DNA from: VRUE01 sp033856275
Lineage (GTDB): Bacteria; Actinomycetota; Thermoleophilia; Solirubrobacterales; 70-9
Direction: 5' to 3'
DNA: 64,000 nt
Assembly (NCBI GenBank): GCA_033856275.1
Contig: JAWVFJ010000021.1
Coordinates: 1 to 64,000, forward strand
In this document: piece after piece, positions 1 through 7,909 of the stretch
How the letters are laid out: each line of letters begins with the position of its first letter
Numbering within the stretch: position 1 is the first letter of the stretch
Notes under the pieces: model-generated
What the model saw: the letters and a program-made list of their open reading frames with translations, nothing else
Told to the model about the DNA's origin: nothing
The model's database searches: none
Translations under genes and position numbers: made by a program

Positions 1-1
1 C

Positions 2-289
2 TACCGTCTGCGGGGTGAGATGCAGGATGCGACGCCGGCCCGCGACGCCGCCTGGCGCGGCGTCCTCGTCTCGCGCGGCCGCGCGTGCCGGCCGCGGGTA
101 CGCAGGACGCGCTGGCCGTCCGTCACCGCGCCGAGGGTCACCTTCCCGACCAGGGTCCGCGCCGCCTGCGGCGGGGTGCACCTCGCGCTGCGCGCGCGCC
201 TGGAGACCGACCTCTTCATCCCGCGGCTGATGAGCTACCTGGCGTTCACGCCGGCGCTGTTGGAGCACCAGATCGACGCGCTGGGCTGA
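2..289 (+). CDS. C-terminal fragment of an unidentified protein (truncated by window start)
   Basis: This frame is open from the first bases of the window to a TGA at 287-289, 22 bases before ispG. The last 25 residues (DLFIPRLMSYLAFTPALLEH and a short tail) look protein-like, but the upstream part is Arg-rich and not family-diagnostic. A minus-strand frame over 1-219 is also open, so the coding strand is not certain. I do not recognise the family. Confidence 0.35.
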   Translation, partial: YRLRGEMQDATPARDAAWRGVLVSRGRACRPRVRRTRWPSVTAPRVTFPTRVRAACGGVHLALRARLETDLFIPRLMSYLAFTPALLEHQIDALG

Positions 290-311
290 CCACTCCTAGA
301 CTCGGTGGGGC

Positions 312-1565
312 ATGGCTTCCGAGCGACACGTGAACGTCGGGGGCGTCCAAGTCGGCGGGGGTGCGCCGGTGGTCGTCCAGACGATGACCAAGACCGAGAC
401 GGCGAACCTGGCCGCGACGATGGCCCAGATCCGCCGGGTGGCCGACGCGGGGGCCGACCTGGTGCGCGTGGCCGTCCCGCGCGAGAAGGACGTCGAGGCG
501 CTGAAGACGATCGTCCGCGAGTCGCCGATCCCGGTGATCGCCGACATCCACTTCAACCACACGCTGGCGCTGAAGGCGATCGACGCCGGAGCGCACTGCG
601 TGCGGCTGAACCCGGGCAACATCGGCGGGCCGGACAAGGTCGCCGAGGTCGCCGCGCGGGCCACGGCCGCCGGCACGCCGATGCGCATCGGCGTCAACTC
701 CGGCTCGCTGCCCAAGCACCTGCACGCGCTCGAGCGCGAGAACCCGGTCGAGGCCCTGGTCGCCGCCGCCGTCGAGTTCGTCGAGCTGATGGAGGGCCTC
801 GACTTCACCAACTTCAAAGTCTCGATCAAGTCGACCAACGTGCCCTACACGATCGCCGCCAACCGTCAGTTGGCCGAGAAGATCCCCTATCCGCTGCACC
901 TGGGGATCACCGAGGCGGGGACGAAATGGTCCGGCGCGCTGAAATCGGCGGTCGGGCTGGGGACGCTGCTCGCCGACGGGGTGGGGGACACGATCCGGGT
1001 CAGCCTCTCGACCTTCCACGCCGAGGAGGAGGTCAAGGTCGCCTGGGAGATCCTCAAGGCGCTGCAGCTGCGCGAGCGCGGCCCGGTCCTGATCGCCTGC
1101 CCGACCTGCGGTCGCCTGCAGTTCGACATGGATTCGGTGGTGGCCGAGATCGAGCAGCGGCTGGAAAGCTATGCGGAGCCGATCGAGGTGGCCGTGCTCG
1201 GCTGCGCGGTGAACGGCATCGGCGAGGCCAGTCACGCCGATTTCGGCATCGCGGGGGCCAAGAACGAGGGCCTGATCTTCACCCAGGGCAAGCCGCTGCG
1301 CAAGGTGCCCCAGGCTCAGTTGGTCGACACTCTCTTCGAGGAGATCGACAAGTCGCTCGAACGCGGCACGGTCGAGGTCGACGAGGCGGAGTCGCGCGAG
1401 GGCGCTGCCTGGCTGGCAAGGATCGAGGAGGAAAATGCCGGTGAACTGACGCCCGAGAAGATTGCTCGGATGGAGCATGAAGCGGCTGAGAAGGGGGAGT
1501 CCGACAAGGTTCTCCTGGATGAGGATGTATCGCCAACGGCGGGACGCCGGTTCACTCGGGCGTAG
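312..1565 (+). CDS. ispG: 4-hydroxy-3-methylbut-2-en-1-yl diphosphate synthase (IspG/GcpE)
   Basis: IspG is the penultimate enzyme of the MEP isoprenoid pathway, reductively converting MEcPP to HMBPP with a [4Fe-4S] cluster. The N-terminal TIM-barrel motifs (VVQTMTKTETAN, IADIHFNHTLAL, VRLNPGNIGG) are present. The C-terminal cluster ligands appear as CPTCGR and, further on, GCAVNGIGEA. At 417 residues it is longer than the usual 350-390 because of an acidic C-terminal extension of about 50 residues. The ATG at 312 follows GGTGGGG, a plausible ribosome site. A palindromic element begins immediately after its stop codon. Confidence 0.95.
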   Translation: MASERHVNVGGVQVGGGAPVVVQTMTKTETANLAATMAQIRRVADAGADLVRVAVPREKDVEALKTIVRESPIPVIADIHFNHTLALKAIDAGAHCVRLNPGNIGGPDKVAEVAARATAAGTPMRIGVNSGSLPKHLHALERENPVEALVAAAVEFVELMEGLDFTNFKVSIKSTNVPYTIAANRQLAEKIPYPLHLGITEAGTKWSGALKSAVGLGTLLADGVGDTIRVSLSTFHAEEEVKVAWEILKALQLRERGPVLIACPTCGRLQFDMDSVVAEIEQRLESYAEPIEVAVLGCAVNGIGEASHADFGIAGAKNEGLIFTQGKPLRKVPQAQLVDTLFEEIDKSLERGTVEVDEAESREGAAWLARIEEENAGELTPEKIARMEHEAAEKGESDKVLLDEDVSPTAGRRFTRA

Positions 1566-1675
1566 GACCTATCCGGTAGGGGTTTCACTTAACTTTTTCG
1601 GTGGAGCGTTTCCGGGCTGACGCCCTTGACTCGCGGCAAAAAGTACAAGACGTTCCATCCCTACCGGGATAGGTC
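1566..1675. repeat. palindromic repeat element, copy 1
   Basis: A 110-bp element starts one base after the ispG stop. Its ends GACCTATCC and GGATAGGTC are exact inverse complements. Inside are ACTTTTTCGGTG near the left and CAAAAAGTACAAG near the right, which pair as an inner stem flanked by an asymmetric internal loop (CACTTA opposite TACAAGACGTTCCA). The same layout recurs at 5714-5827 and, inverted, at 57866-57972. It may be a transcribed structured element, a terminator or a non-autonomous mobile repeat. Confidence 0.8.
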
Positions 1676-1725
1676 ATCGATCGCGCGGTCGGGTCCTGTC
1701 ACGGGTTGCGGATAGGTTTCCCGCA

Positions 1726-3417
1726 ATGACCAAGTTCAGCCAGAGCTTCATTCCCACGCTCAAGGATGCGCCCGCTGACGCGGAGGCGTTGTCGCACAAG
1801 CTCATGGTTAGAGCTGGTCTGATTCGCCAGGTGGGGGCGGGGCTGTGGAGCTATTTGCCGGCTGGGTGGCGAATTGAGCGGAAGGTCGAGGCCATCGTTC
1901 GGGAGGAGATGGAGGGGATTGGGTGTCAGGAGATGCTGATGCCGGTGCTGCAGCCCGCCGAGGCTTGGGAAAAGACCGGGCGGTACTCGATTGACGAGCT
2001 CTTCAAGTTGGAGGACCGCAAGGGGGCGCCGATGGTGCTGGCGATGACGCATGAGGAGTGCGTCACCCAGCATGTCGCTCGCGAGGTTCGGTCATACAGG
2101 GACCTGCCGCTGATGCTCTTTCATATTCAGACCAAGGAGCGCGACGAGCCGCGGCCGCGCGCCGGCCTGCTGCGCACACGCGAGTTCACGATGAAGGACG
2201 CCTACTCCTTCGACCGCGACGAGGAGGGTCTGGCTCGTTCCTACGAGTCCCAGACAGGCGCCTACGAGCGCATCCTCGACCGCTGCGGCTTGCGCTGGTA
2301 CAGGGTCGAGGCAGACGTCGGGATGATGGGCGGCTCGGGCGCGGATGAGTACATGGCGCCCTGCCCGGCCGGCGAGAACGAGGTGGCGCTGGCGCCGGGA
2401 TATGCGGCCAACGTCGAGGTCGCCTCGGCCGAGGCGCAGGGAGTCGAGCTGCCAGCGCCCCTCGATGCGCCCGAAAAGATCTCAACCCCTGGCTTGGCGA
2501 CGATCGAGGAGGTCTCCAGCGAGCTCGGCCTCCCGGCCGGCGCCCTGGTCAAGGCGCTGCCGGTGATGATCGTGGGCCGCGGCATGGCGATCGTGCTGAT
2601 CCGCGGCGATCACCGTCTCAACGAGATCAAGCTGCGCAATGCCCTCGGCGCCGACTTCCGCCAGGCGCGACCGGAGGAGATCGAGGCGGAGCTTGGCCCA
2701 GTCGGCTTCATCGGCCCGGTTGGGGCGAAGGTGCCGGTGATCAAGGACGCCGCGATCGTCGGTGACTCCTTTGTCACCGGCGCCAACGTGGCCGACAAGC
2801 ATCTACGTGGGGTCGAGCCCGGCCGTGACTTCGGGTTCGAGGAGCTCGACGTGCGCACGGTCGAGGCGGGCGACACCGCTCCCGGCGGCGGCACGATCGA
2901 GATCGAGCCGGCGATCGAGGTGGGCAACATCTTCAAGCTGGGCACCCGCTACTCCGAGCCGCTCGGGGCCAACTTCCTCGACGAGAACGGCAAGGAGCGA
3001 GCGATCGTGATGGGCAGCTACGGGATCGGCCCGGCGCGGATCATCGCCGCAGCGATCGAGCAGCGCGCCGACGAACGCGGCATCGTCTGGCCGACCTCGA
3101 TCGCGCCGTGGCAAGTCCACCTCGTCTCGCTCGCCAAGCAAGCGGGAGACGAGGAGCGGCTCGCCGCGGACCGTCTCTACGACGAGCTGCGCGAGCAAGG
3201 CACCGAGGTCCTCTACGACGAGCGCGAAGCCGGAGCGGGGGAGAAGCTCACCGACGCCGAGTTGCTTGGCTGCCCGCTGCGAATTGTGGTTGGCCGCCGT
3301 GGTCTCGCCGACGGGGTGGTCGAGGCCAGCGAGCGCGGATCGGGTGCCGAACACAAGCTGCCCGTGGGGGAGGCGGCCGAGCAGGCCAAAGCGCTCCTTC
3401 GGGGCGCCGATGCCTGA
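1726..3417 (+). CDS. proS: prolyl-tRNA synthetase, bacterial type
   Basis: Class II aminoacyl-tRNA synthetase that charges tRNA-Pro. Motif 1 lies near RQVGAGLWSYLPAG, motif 2 is LLRTREFTMKDAYSF, and motif 3 is GSYGIGPARIIAA. Between motifs 2 and 3 is an insertion of about 180 residues (roughly 215-400) matching the editing (INS) domain of bacterial ProRS. The anticodon-binding domain follows (WQVHLVSL onward). The length of 563 residues is normal for the family. Its stop overlaps the start of the next gene in ATGCCTGA, so the two are likely translationally coupled. Confidence 0.96.
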   Translation: MTKFSQSFIPTLKDAPADAEALSHKLMVRAGLIRQVGAGLWSYLPAGWRIERKVEAIVREEMEGIGCQEMLMPVLQPAEAWEKTGRYSIDELFKLEDRKGAPMVLAMTHEECVTQHVAREVRSYRDLPLMLFHIQTKERDEPRPRAGLLRTREFTMKDAYSFDRDEEGLARSYESQTGAYERILDRCGLRWYRVEADVGMMGGSGADEYMAPCPAGENEVALAPGYAANVEVASAEAQGVELPAPLDAPEKISTPGLATIEEVSSELGLPAGALVKALPVMIVGRGMAIVLIRGDHRLNEIKLRNALGADFRQARPEEIEAELGPVGFIGPVGAKVPVIKDAAIVGDSFVTGANVADKHLRGVEPGRDFGFEELDVRTVEAGDTAPGGGTIEIEPAIEVGNIFKLGTRYSEPLGANFLDENGKERAIVMGSYGIGPARIIAAAIEQRADERGIVWPTSIAPWQVHLVSLAKQAGDEERLAADRLYDELREQGTEVLYDEREAGAGEKLTDAELLGCPLRIVVGRRGLADGVVEASERGSGAEHKLPVGEAAEQAKALLRGADA

Positions 3418-4042
3418 TACCGCTCCCTTCGGCCGCGGCCGGGTGCGCCGCCTCTTCGGTCTCGATCGCAGCGGGCCGCCGCCGCGACAGGTCCGTAAAG
3501 GTGAACCGCTCAACCCATGGACGCTGCCCAACCTGGTCGGCTACGTGCGCCTCGCCGCGCTGCCCGTCTTCCTCTGGCTCGCCTTCGAATCGGGCGACGG
3601 GCGCAGCGCGCCCGCCGCAATCGTTTTCTGGCTGATCGCCGCTGGCGACTATCTCGACGGCTTCCTTGCCCGGATCACCGGCCAGTACAGCCGCCTCGGC
3701 TCAATCCTCGACCCGCTTGTCGACCGGCTGACGATCCTCTCCGGCGCTGTCGTCTGCTGGCATTTCGAGCTGCTGCCGCGCTGGGCCCTTGCCCTGCTCG
3801 CTGCCCGCGAGCTAGCGATGCTGCCGCTGGCCCAGTACGGACTGCGCCACGGGATCGAGATACGCGTCAACTGGCCCGGCCGGATCTCGGTCTTCCCAAT
3901 CATGGGCGGCATCTTCTTCGCCATGGTCTTTGTCGGCTGGGTGCCAGCGGCGCTGCTGATCCTCGGGCTCGCCCTGGCGATCGTCGCCACCGTGCTCTAC
4001 GCGCAAACGGGTATCCAGGAAGTCCACGCCGCCCAACGCTGA
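3410..4042 (+). CDS. CDP-alcohol phosphatidyltransferase family protein (phosphatidylglycerophosphate synthase-like)
   Basis: Integral membrane enzyme transferring a CDP-linked phosphatidyl group to an alcohol. The full signature D-x2-D-G-x2-A-R-x8-G-x3-D-x3-D is visible as DYLDGFLAR, then GSILDPLVD. Several hydrophobic segments follow (AAIVFWLIAAGDYL, LALALLAARELAMLP, VFPIMGGIFFAMVF, ALLILGLALAIVATVL). I chose the ATG at 3410, overlapping the proS stop by 8 bases, over the longer upstream reading that lies inside proS. The acceptor alcohol (glycerol-3-phosphate or inositol phosphate) cannot be decided from the sequence. Confidence 0.85.
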   Translation: MPDTAPFGRGRVRRLFGLDRSGPPPRQVRKGEPLNPWTLPNLVGYVRLAALPVFLWLAFESGDGRSAPAAIVFWLIAAGDYLDGFLARITGQYSRLGSILDPLVDRLTILSGAVVCWHFELLPRWALALLAARELAMLPLAQYGLRHGIEIRVNWPGRISVFPIMGGIFFAMVFVGWVPAALLILGLALAIVATVLYAQTGIQEVHAAQR

Positions 4043-4129
4043 CTTCGTACTTTTCCCGATATGCGCGGATAAACCCGAACTCAGCGGCTGCAAGAGAACG
4101 GTCAGTCTCAAAGAACCTTCAACCTTCAG

Positions 4130-4157
4130 TTGAACCTTGGGCCTACGGACCTATAAT
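4130..4157 (+). promoter_or_regulatory. sigma-70-type promoter upstream of rsiG-like gene
   Basis: A TTGAAC -35 element (4130-4135) and a perfect TATAAT -10 element (4152-4157) are separated by 16 bases. They lie about 50 bases before the ATG at 4206, in the 163-base gap after the phosphatidyltransferase gene. A small hairpin (TTCAAC/GTTGAA) overlaps the -35 region. Confidence 0.65.
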
Positions 4158-4205
4158 CGTCCGACCGGCCTCGAGCAGGGGCTAGACCCGCAAAGAAGGA
4201 GTGAG

Positions 4206-4472
4206 ATGGAGGACACCTTTCCCGATCTCGGTTCGCTCAGCGATGAGGAGCTCAAGGACCTGATCGACAAGCTCACCGAAGAGGAGAACGAGATCTCCTA
4301 CAAACGGCGCGTCCTGCACGGCAAGATCGACATCCTCCGTGCCGAGTTGGTGAATCGACTGCGTCAGAAGCGGGAGCAGGGCGAGTCGCTCTTCTCGGGC
4401 GACGACGTTGCCCAGCTGACCGAGATCCTCGCCGGCAAAGCGCCCTCCCCCGACGACGAGTCCGCCGCCTGA
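4206..4472 (+). CDS. rsiG: RsiG-type anti-sigma factor (c-di-GMP-binding helical hairpin)
   Basis: 88-residue, highly charged, all-helical protein. In Streptomyces RsiG sequesters sigma-WhiG when bound to cyclic-di-GMP through E-x3-S-x2-R-x3-Q-x3-D motifs. Here residues E27, S31, R34, H38 and D42 sit at exactly that spacing, with His in the Gln position. The single motif copy suggests a homodimer like the form described from Rubrobacter. The ATG at 4206 is preceded by AAGGAGTGAG and a good promoter at 4130-4157. The downstream FHA and MerR genes are on the same strand. No WhiG-like sigma gene is in the window. Confidence 0.75.
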   Translation: MEDTFPDLGSLSDEELKDLIDKLTEEENEISYKRRVLHGKIDILRAELVNRLRQKREQGESLFSGDDVAQLTEILAGKAPSPDDESAA

Positions 4473-4485
4473 GCGGAGCAGCACG

Positions 4486-4965
4486 ATGGCCGTTCACTGT
4501 CCCGAATGCGGATTCGTCAACCCCGAGGGGGCGAACTACTGTCAGAAGTGCGGTGCCTTCCTCGGCGGACCAGCCGACGGGGACGGGAGCGAGGAACCGA
4601 CGACGATGACCTACACGGTCGATGACACCGGCGAGATGCAGCCGATCGACATCGACGAGACGGTCGAGCGCAGCGGCGCCGCTTTGGTGATTCGCGCCGG
4701 CGGCGGCCGCGCGGGGGAGAGCTTTGCCCTCGACGAGGACCGGGTCAGCATCGGCCGCAGCCCCGATGCCGGCGTCTTTCTCGACGACGTCACGGTCTCC
4801 CGCAACCACGCGCTCCTCGTTCGCCGTCGTGACGGCCTCTACATCGATGATCTAGGTTCGCTCAACGGCACCTACGTCAACCGGCGCCGCATCGAGTCGC
4901 ACCGCCTTGCCGACGGTGACGAGATCCAGGTCGGCAAGTACAAGCTCAGCTACCTGGAGAAGTAG
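4486..4965 (+). CDS. zinc-ribbon and FHA-domain protein, GarA/OdhI-like
   Basis: 159 residues. The N-terminal zinc ribbon (CPECG, then CQKCG, residues 5-25) is followed by an acidic linker with candidate phospho-threonines (DETVE) and a C-terminal FHA domain (VSIGRSPDAGV, VSRNHALLV, GSLNGTYVN) that binds phosphothreonine. GarA and OdhI regulate 2-oxoglutarate dehydrogenase and glutamate metabolism after Ser/Thr kinase phosphorylation. The order FHA then MerR matches garA-Rv1828 of mycobacteria, which supports this assignment. The zinc ribbon is an addition not present in GarA itself. Confidence 0.85.
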   Translation: MAVHCPECGFVNPEGANYCQKCGAFLGGPADGDGSEEPTTMTYTVDDTGEMQPIDIDETVERSGAALVIRAGGGRAGESFALDEDRVSIGRSPDAGVFLDDVTVSRNHALLVRRRDGLYIDDLGSLNGTYVNRRRIESHRLADGDEIQVGKYKLSYLEK

Positions 4966-4969
4966 AGAG

Positions 4970-5713
4970 ATGGCCGTCTCCGAGCAGCAGGCCCGCCAGC
5001 GCGATTCGCGCCCCCGCAAGGCGCTGACGATCGGCGCCGTCTGCAAGATCCTGCAGAACGAGTTCGACGACGTCTCGATCTCGAAGATCCGCTACCTCGA
5101 GGACCAAAAGCTGCTGACGCCGCGGCGCACGGCCGGGGGCTACCGCCTCTACAGCCAGTCAGACGTGGAACGGCTGCGCACGATCCTGCGCCTGCAACGC
5201 GACGAGTTCCTACCCCTGCGGGTGATCCGCCAAGAGTTGGCGGCGGGCGGTGACTTCGTCCCCGCGGGCAGCGGCTCGGACAAACGGCCTTCCGGCGGCG
5301 CGGTGCGGCGGGCAATCCTGGTCAACACCTCACACGCCTACCTAACCCTGGACGAGGTGATCGAGGAGACCGGGGCACGCGAGGAGCTGATCGCCGAGCT
5401 GGAGAACTTCGGCATCGTCCAGCCTGAGAAACGCGACGGCAAAACCGTCTACGACGAGACCGACCGCGAAGTCGTGCGCTCTGCCAACGAGCTCTCCCGC
5501 GTCGGCGTGGCGGCACGCAACCTGCGCGTCTTCCGCTCCTCGGCCGATCGCGAGGCAAACCTGCTCGAAGCCCTGCTCGGCCCCTCGCTGCGCTCGCGCA
5601 ACCCCGATCGCCGCAAAGAGGCACTCGAGAGCCTCGAGAGCCTGGCGGCGACGGTCAGTCACCTTAAGCATTTGCTGTTGGTTAGAGACCTCAGGCGACT
5701 CGCCGGTGACTAG
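4970..5713 (+). CDS. MerR-family transcriptional regulator (Rv1828-like)
   Basis: The N-terminal winged HTH (LTIGAVCKIL, ISKIRYLEDQKLL, GGYRLYSQSDVERL) is MerR-type. It is followed by a linker and a second helical domain (YLTLDEVIEETGA onward) seen in actinobacterial Rv1828/FtsR-like proteins, not a metal-binding Cys cluster. The ATG at 4970 lies 5 bases after the FHA stop, so the two genes probably share a transcript. Length 247 residues. A palindromic repeat follows directly after the stop. Confidence 0.85.
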   Translation: MAVSEQQARQRDSRPRKALTIGAVCKILQNEFDDVSISKIRYLEDQKLLTPRRTAGGYRLYSQSDVERLRTILRLQRDEFLPLRVIRQELAAGGDFVPAGSGSDKRPSGGAVRRAILVNTSHAYLTLDEVIEETGAREELIAELENFGIVQPEKRDGKTVYDETDREVVRSANELSRVGVAARNLRVFRSSADREANLLEALLGPSLRSRNPDRRKEALESLESLAATVSHLKHLLLVRDLRRLAGD

Positions 5714-5827
5714 GGGCCTATCCCGGCAGGGGTTCCACTTAACTTTTTCGGTGTAGCGGATGCTGCTAACGCCTCTAACGCAGCGACGAAAAAGTACAAG
5801 ACGTTCCACCCCTACCGGGATAGGCCC
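5714..5827. repeat. palindromic repeat element, copy 2
   Basis: A 114-bp element begins right after the merR stop and ends 12 bases before the next start codon. The outer arms GGGCCTATCC and GGATAGGCCC are exact inverse complements and differ from copy 1 at the ends in a compensated way. The conserved inner elements ACTTTTTCGGTG and CGAAAAAGTACAAG are present, and the central loop is unrelated to copy 1. Confidence 0.8.
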
Positions 5828-5839
5828 TGGAGCGCTGCG

Positions 5840-6286
5840 ATGCCACGGGTAACGCGTCGGCGCAATGTCGCGGCGTCGACCGCTGCGGTCTGGGAGCTTG
5901 TCTCCGATCCTTACAACTTGCCGCGCTGGTGGCCGCGGACGATGCGAGTGGAGAGCATTGAGGGGGAGGGTACGGGGACGCGGTGGACCAAGGTGTTGGG
6001 AACGGCTGAGGGACGTGGGGTGCGGGCCGACTTTTGCTGCACCGAGTCCGTGGAGGGGGAGCGGTTTGGCTGGGAGCAGGAGATCGAGGGCACGCCGTTC
6101 GAGCGGCACCTGCGTCGCTATGCGGTCGACATCGGCCTCGCGGACGCTCCGGCTGGCACCGAGGTGACCATCGCCGCTGCTCAGACCCTTCGCGGCCTCT
6201 CCCGGCTGGGCTCGCCGATGATGCGGCGCGGCCAGGGGAAATTGTTGGAGGAAGCACTCGATGGGGTCGAGCAGGCGCTCACGTGA
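5840..6286 (+). CDS. SRPBCC (polyketide cyclase/START-like) family protein
   Basis: 148 residues with the N-terminal pattern of SRPBCC lipid or ligand-pocket proteins (AASTAAVWELVSDPYNLPRWWP), alternating strands, and a C-terminal helix (LEEALDGVEQAL). The ligand is unknown. Its stop overlaps the GTG of the following FAD oxidase (GTGA), so the two are probably co-expressed. Confidence 0.75.
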   Translation: MPRVTRRRNVAASTAAVWELVSDPYNLPRWWPRTMRVESIEGEGTGTRWTKVLGTAEGRGVRADFCCTESVEGERFGWEQEIEGTPFERHLRRYAVDIGLADAPAGTEVTIAAAQTLRGLSRLGSPMMRRGQGKLLEEALDGVEQALT

Positions 6287-7908
6287 ACGGGCCGCGGCGA
6301 GACTCGAAGTGGTGGGGATGGGGAGACCCCTCAATTGAGCCTAAGCTGGATGGTCCGGCGCTCGAGACGCTGCGCGAGCGAATTGGCGAGCTGCGTCCCG
6401 CGCCGCGTGCCGCCGGCCTGGATAGATTTGAGCTTCCGCCGCCCCAACCGCTTCCCCGCGCGCTGGTTGAAGCGGTTGGCGAGGAGAACGTCTTCAGCGG
6501 CACCGAGGATCGGATCCGCCACGCAACCGGTCGCGGCTACGTCGATCTCACTCGCCTGCGCTCGGGCCGCCTCGATGCGGCCCCGGACGCGATCCTGCTC
6601 CCGGCCGACGGCGTCGCGGTGAAACGCGTTTTGGAGCTGTGCGCGTCGGACGGCGTCGCGGTGGTGCCATTCGGCGGCGGCACCAGCGTCGTTGGCGGCA
6701 TCGAGCCCCTGCGCGGTAAGTACGAGCGCGTGATCAGCCTTGACCTGGCACGCCTGCAAGGGGCCGAGGTGGACCTTCGCTCGCTCACCGCCCGCCTCGG
6801 CGCCGGACTACGCGGGCCAGAGGCGGAAGCCCAGCTCGCCAAGCACGGGTTGGTACTCGGCCACTACCCGCAGTCATTCGAGTACGCGACGGTCGGCGGT
6901 TTCGCCGCGACTCGCTCCGCAGGCCAGGCCTCCAGCGGCTACGGCCGCTTCGACTCCCTGGTCAGCTCCGTCCGCTTGATTGCTCCCGGCGGTGACCTGC
7001 GCACGTTGGCAACGCCGCACACCGCTGCCGGGCCGTCCCTGCGGGAACTCGCGATCGGCTCCGAGGGCGTTTTCGGCGTGATCCCCGACGTGACCGTGCG
7101 AGTGCGCCCCGCGCCGCGCCAGCGCCGCTATGAGGCGTGGATGGCCGAGAGCTTCGAGACTGGGGCGGAGATCGTCCGGGCGCTCGCGCAGGGCTCGGGC
7201 CTCCCGGACGTGATTCGGATCTCCGATGAGGAGGAGACTGAGGTCTCCTTGGCCCTCTCGGGCCCGCGCGGCGTCGCCAGCACCCTCTTCGGTGGCTACC
7301 TGGGCCTGCGGCGCCGTCGCGGCGGATCCCTGGTAATCGTCGGTCTCGAGGGGACGGAGGAATCGGTTGCACGGCGCCGGGCGCTGAACGTGCGCGAGCT
7401 GCGCAAGGGTGGCGCAATCTACCTCGGCCAATCAGCCGGACGCTCTTGGGAGCATGGCCGCTATCAAGGGCCGTACTTGCGCGACGCGCTGATGGAGATG
7501 GGAGCGATGGTCGAGACGCTGGAGACTTCGCATACGTGGAGCAAGCTCGCTGGGCTGCACAGCGCCGTGCGCAACGCGATCCACGGCTCACTGGCCGATC
7601 AAGGGACCCCCGGCTTGGTCTTCTGCCACCTCTCGCACGCTTATGCCGACGGCGCCTCGCTCTACTTCACCTTCATCTCCCGCGCCCGCCAAGGCGCCGA
7701 GGTCGAGCAATGGAGCCAGGTCAAGCGCGCCGCCTCCGAGGCGATCGTCGCCAAGGGCGGCACGATCACCCACCACCATGCGGTCGGTCGCGACCACGCC
7801 CCCTACATGGAGGCCGAGGTGAGCAAGACGGGCCTCGAGGTCCTGTGGGCGGTGAAGGAGCAACTTGATCCAGCCGGGATCATGAACCCGGGCAAGCTAC
7901 TTCCCTGA
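6283..7908 (+). CDS. FAD-binding oxidoreductase (alkyldihydroxyacetonephosphate synthase/glycolate oxidase-like)
   Basis: 541 residues. The PCMH FAD-binding domain is recognisable from ADGVAVKRVLELC, VVPFGGGTSVVGG and the TVGGFAATRSAGQ region, followed by GSEGVFGVI. The C-terminal cap ends with the typical HHHAVGRDHAPYM and LDPAGIMNPGKL of the FAD-linked oxidase C family. The nearest functional class by motif is alkylglycerone-phosphate synthase (ether lipid), but D-lactate or glycolate dehydrogenase relatives share the fold, so the substrate is open. The GTG at 6283 overlaps the SRPBCC stop. Confidence 0.8.
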   Translation: MNGPRRDSKWWGWGDPSIEPKLDGPALETLRERIGELRPAPRAAGLDRFELPPPQPLPRALVEAVGEENVFSGTEDRIRHATGRGYVDLTRLRSGRLDAAPDAILLPADGVAVKRVLELCASDGVAVVPFGGGTSVVGGIEPLRGKYERVISLDLARLQGAEVDLRSLTARLGAGLRGPEAEAQLAKHGLVLGHYPQSFEYATVGGFAATRSAGQASSGYGRFDSLVSSVRLIAPGGDLRTLATPHTAAGPSLRELAIGSEGVFGVIPDVTVRVRPAPRQRRYEAWMAESFETGAEIVRALAQGSGLPDVIRISDEEETEVSLALSGPRGVASTLFGGYLGLRRRRGGSLVIVGLEGTEESVARRRALNVRELRKGGAIYLGQSAGRSWEHGRYQGPYLRDALMEMGAMVETLETSHTWSKLAGLHSAVRNAIHGSLADQGTPGLVFCHLSHAYADGASLYFTFISRARQGAEVEQWSQVKRAASEAIVAKGGTITHHHAVGRDHAPYMEAEVSKTGLEVLWAVKEQLDPAGIMNPGKLLP

Positions 7909-7909
7909 G

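Noticed and set aside
305..1444. Long overlapping ORFs on both strands across ispG, nadE, dinB, recA and other genes
   Set aside because: They are Arg/Ala/Gly-rich frame shadows caused by high GC; the true frames carry the family motifs.
4043..4205. Possible fourth copy of the palindromic repeat (TTCGTACTTTTCCCG at about 4046)
   Set aside because: Lacks the paired inner and outer arms; the region is better explained by a promoter and small hairpin.
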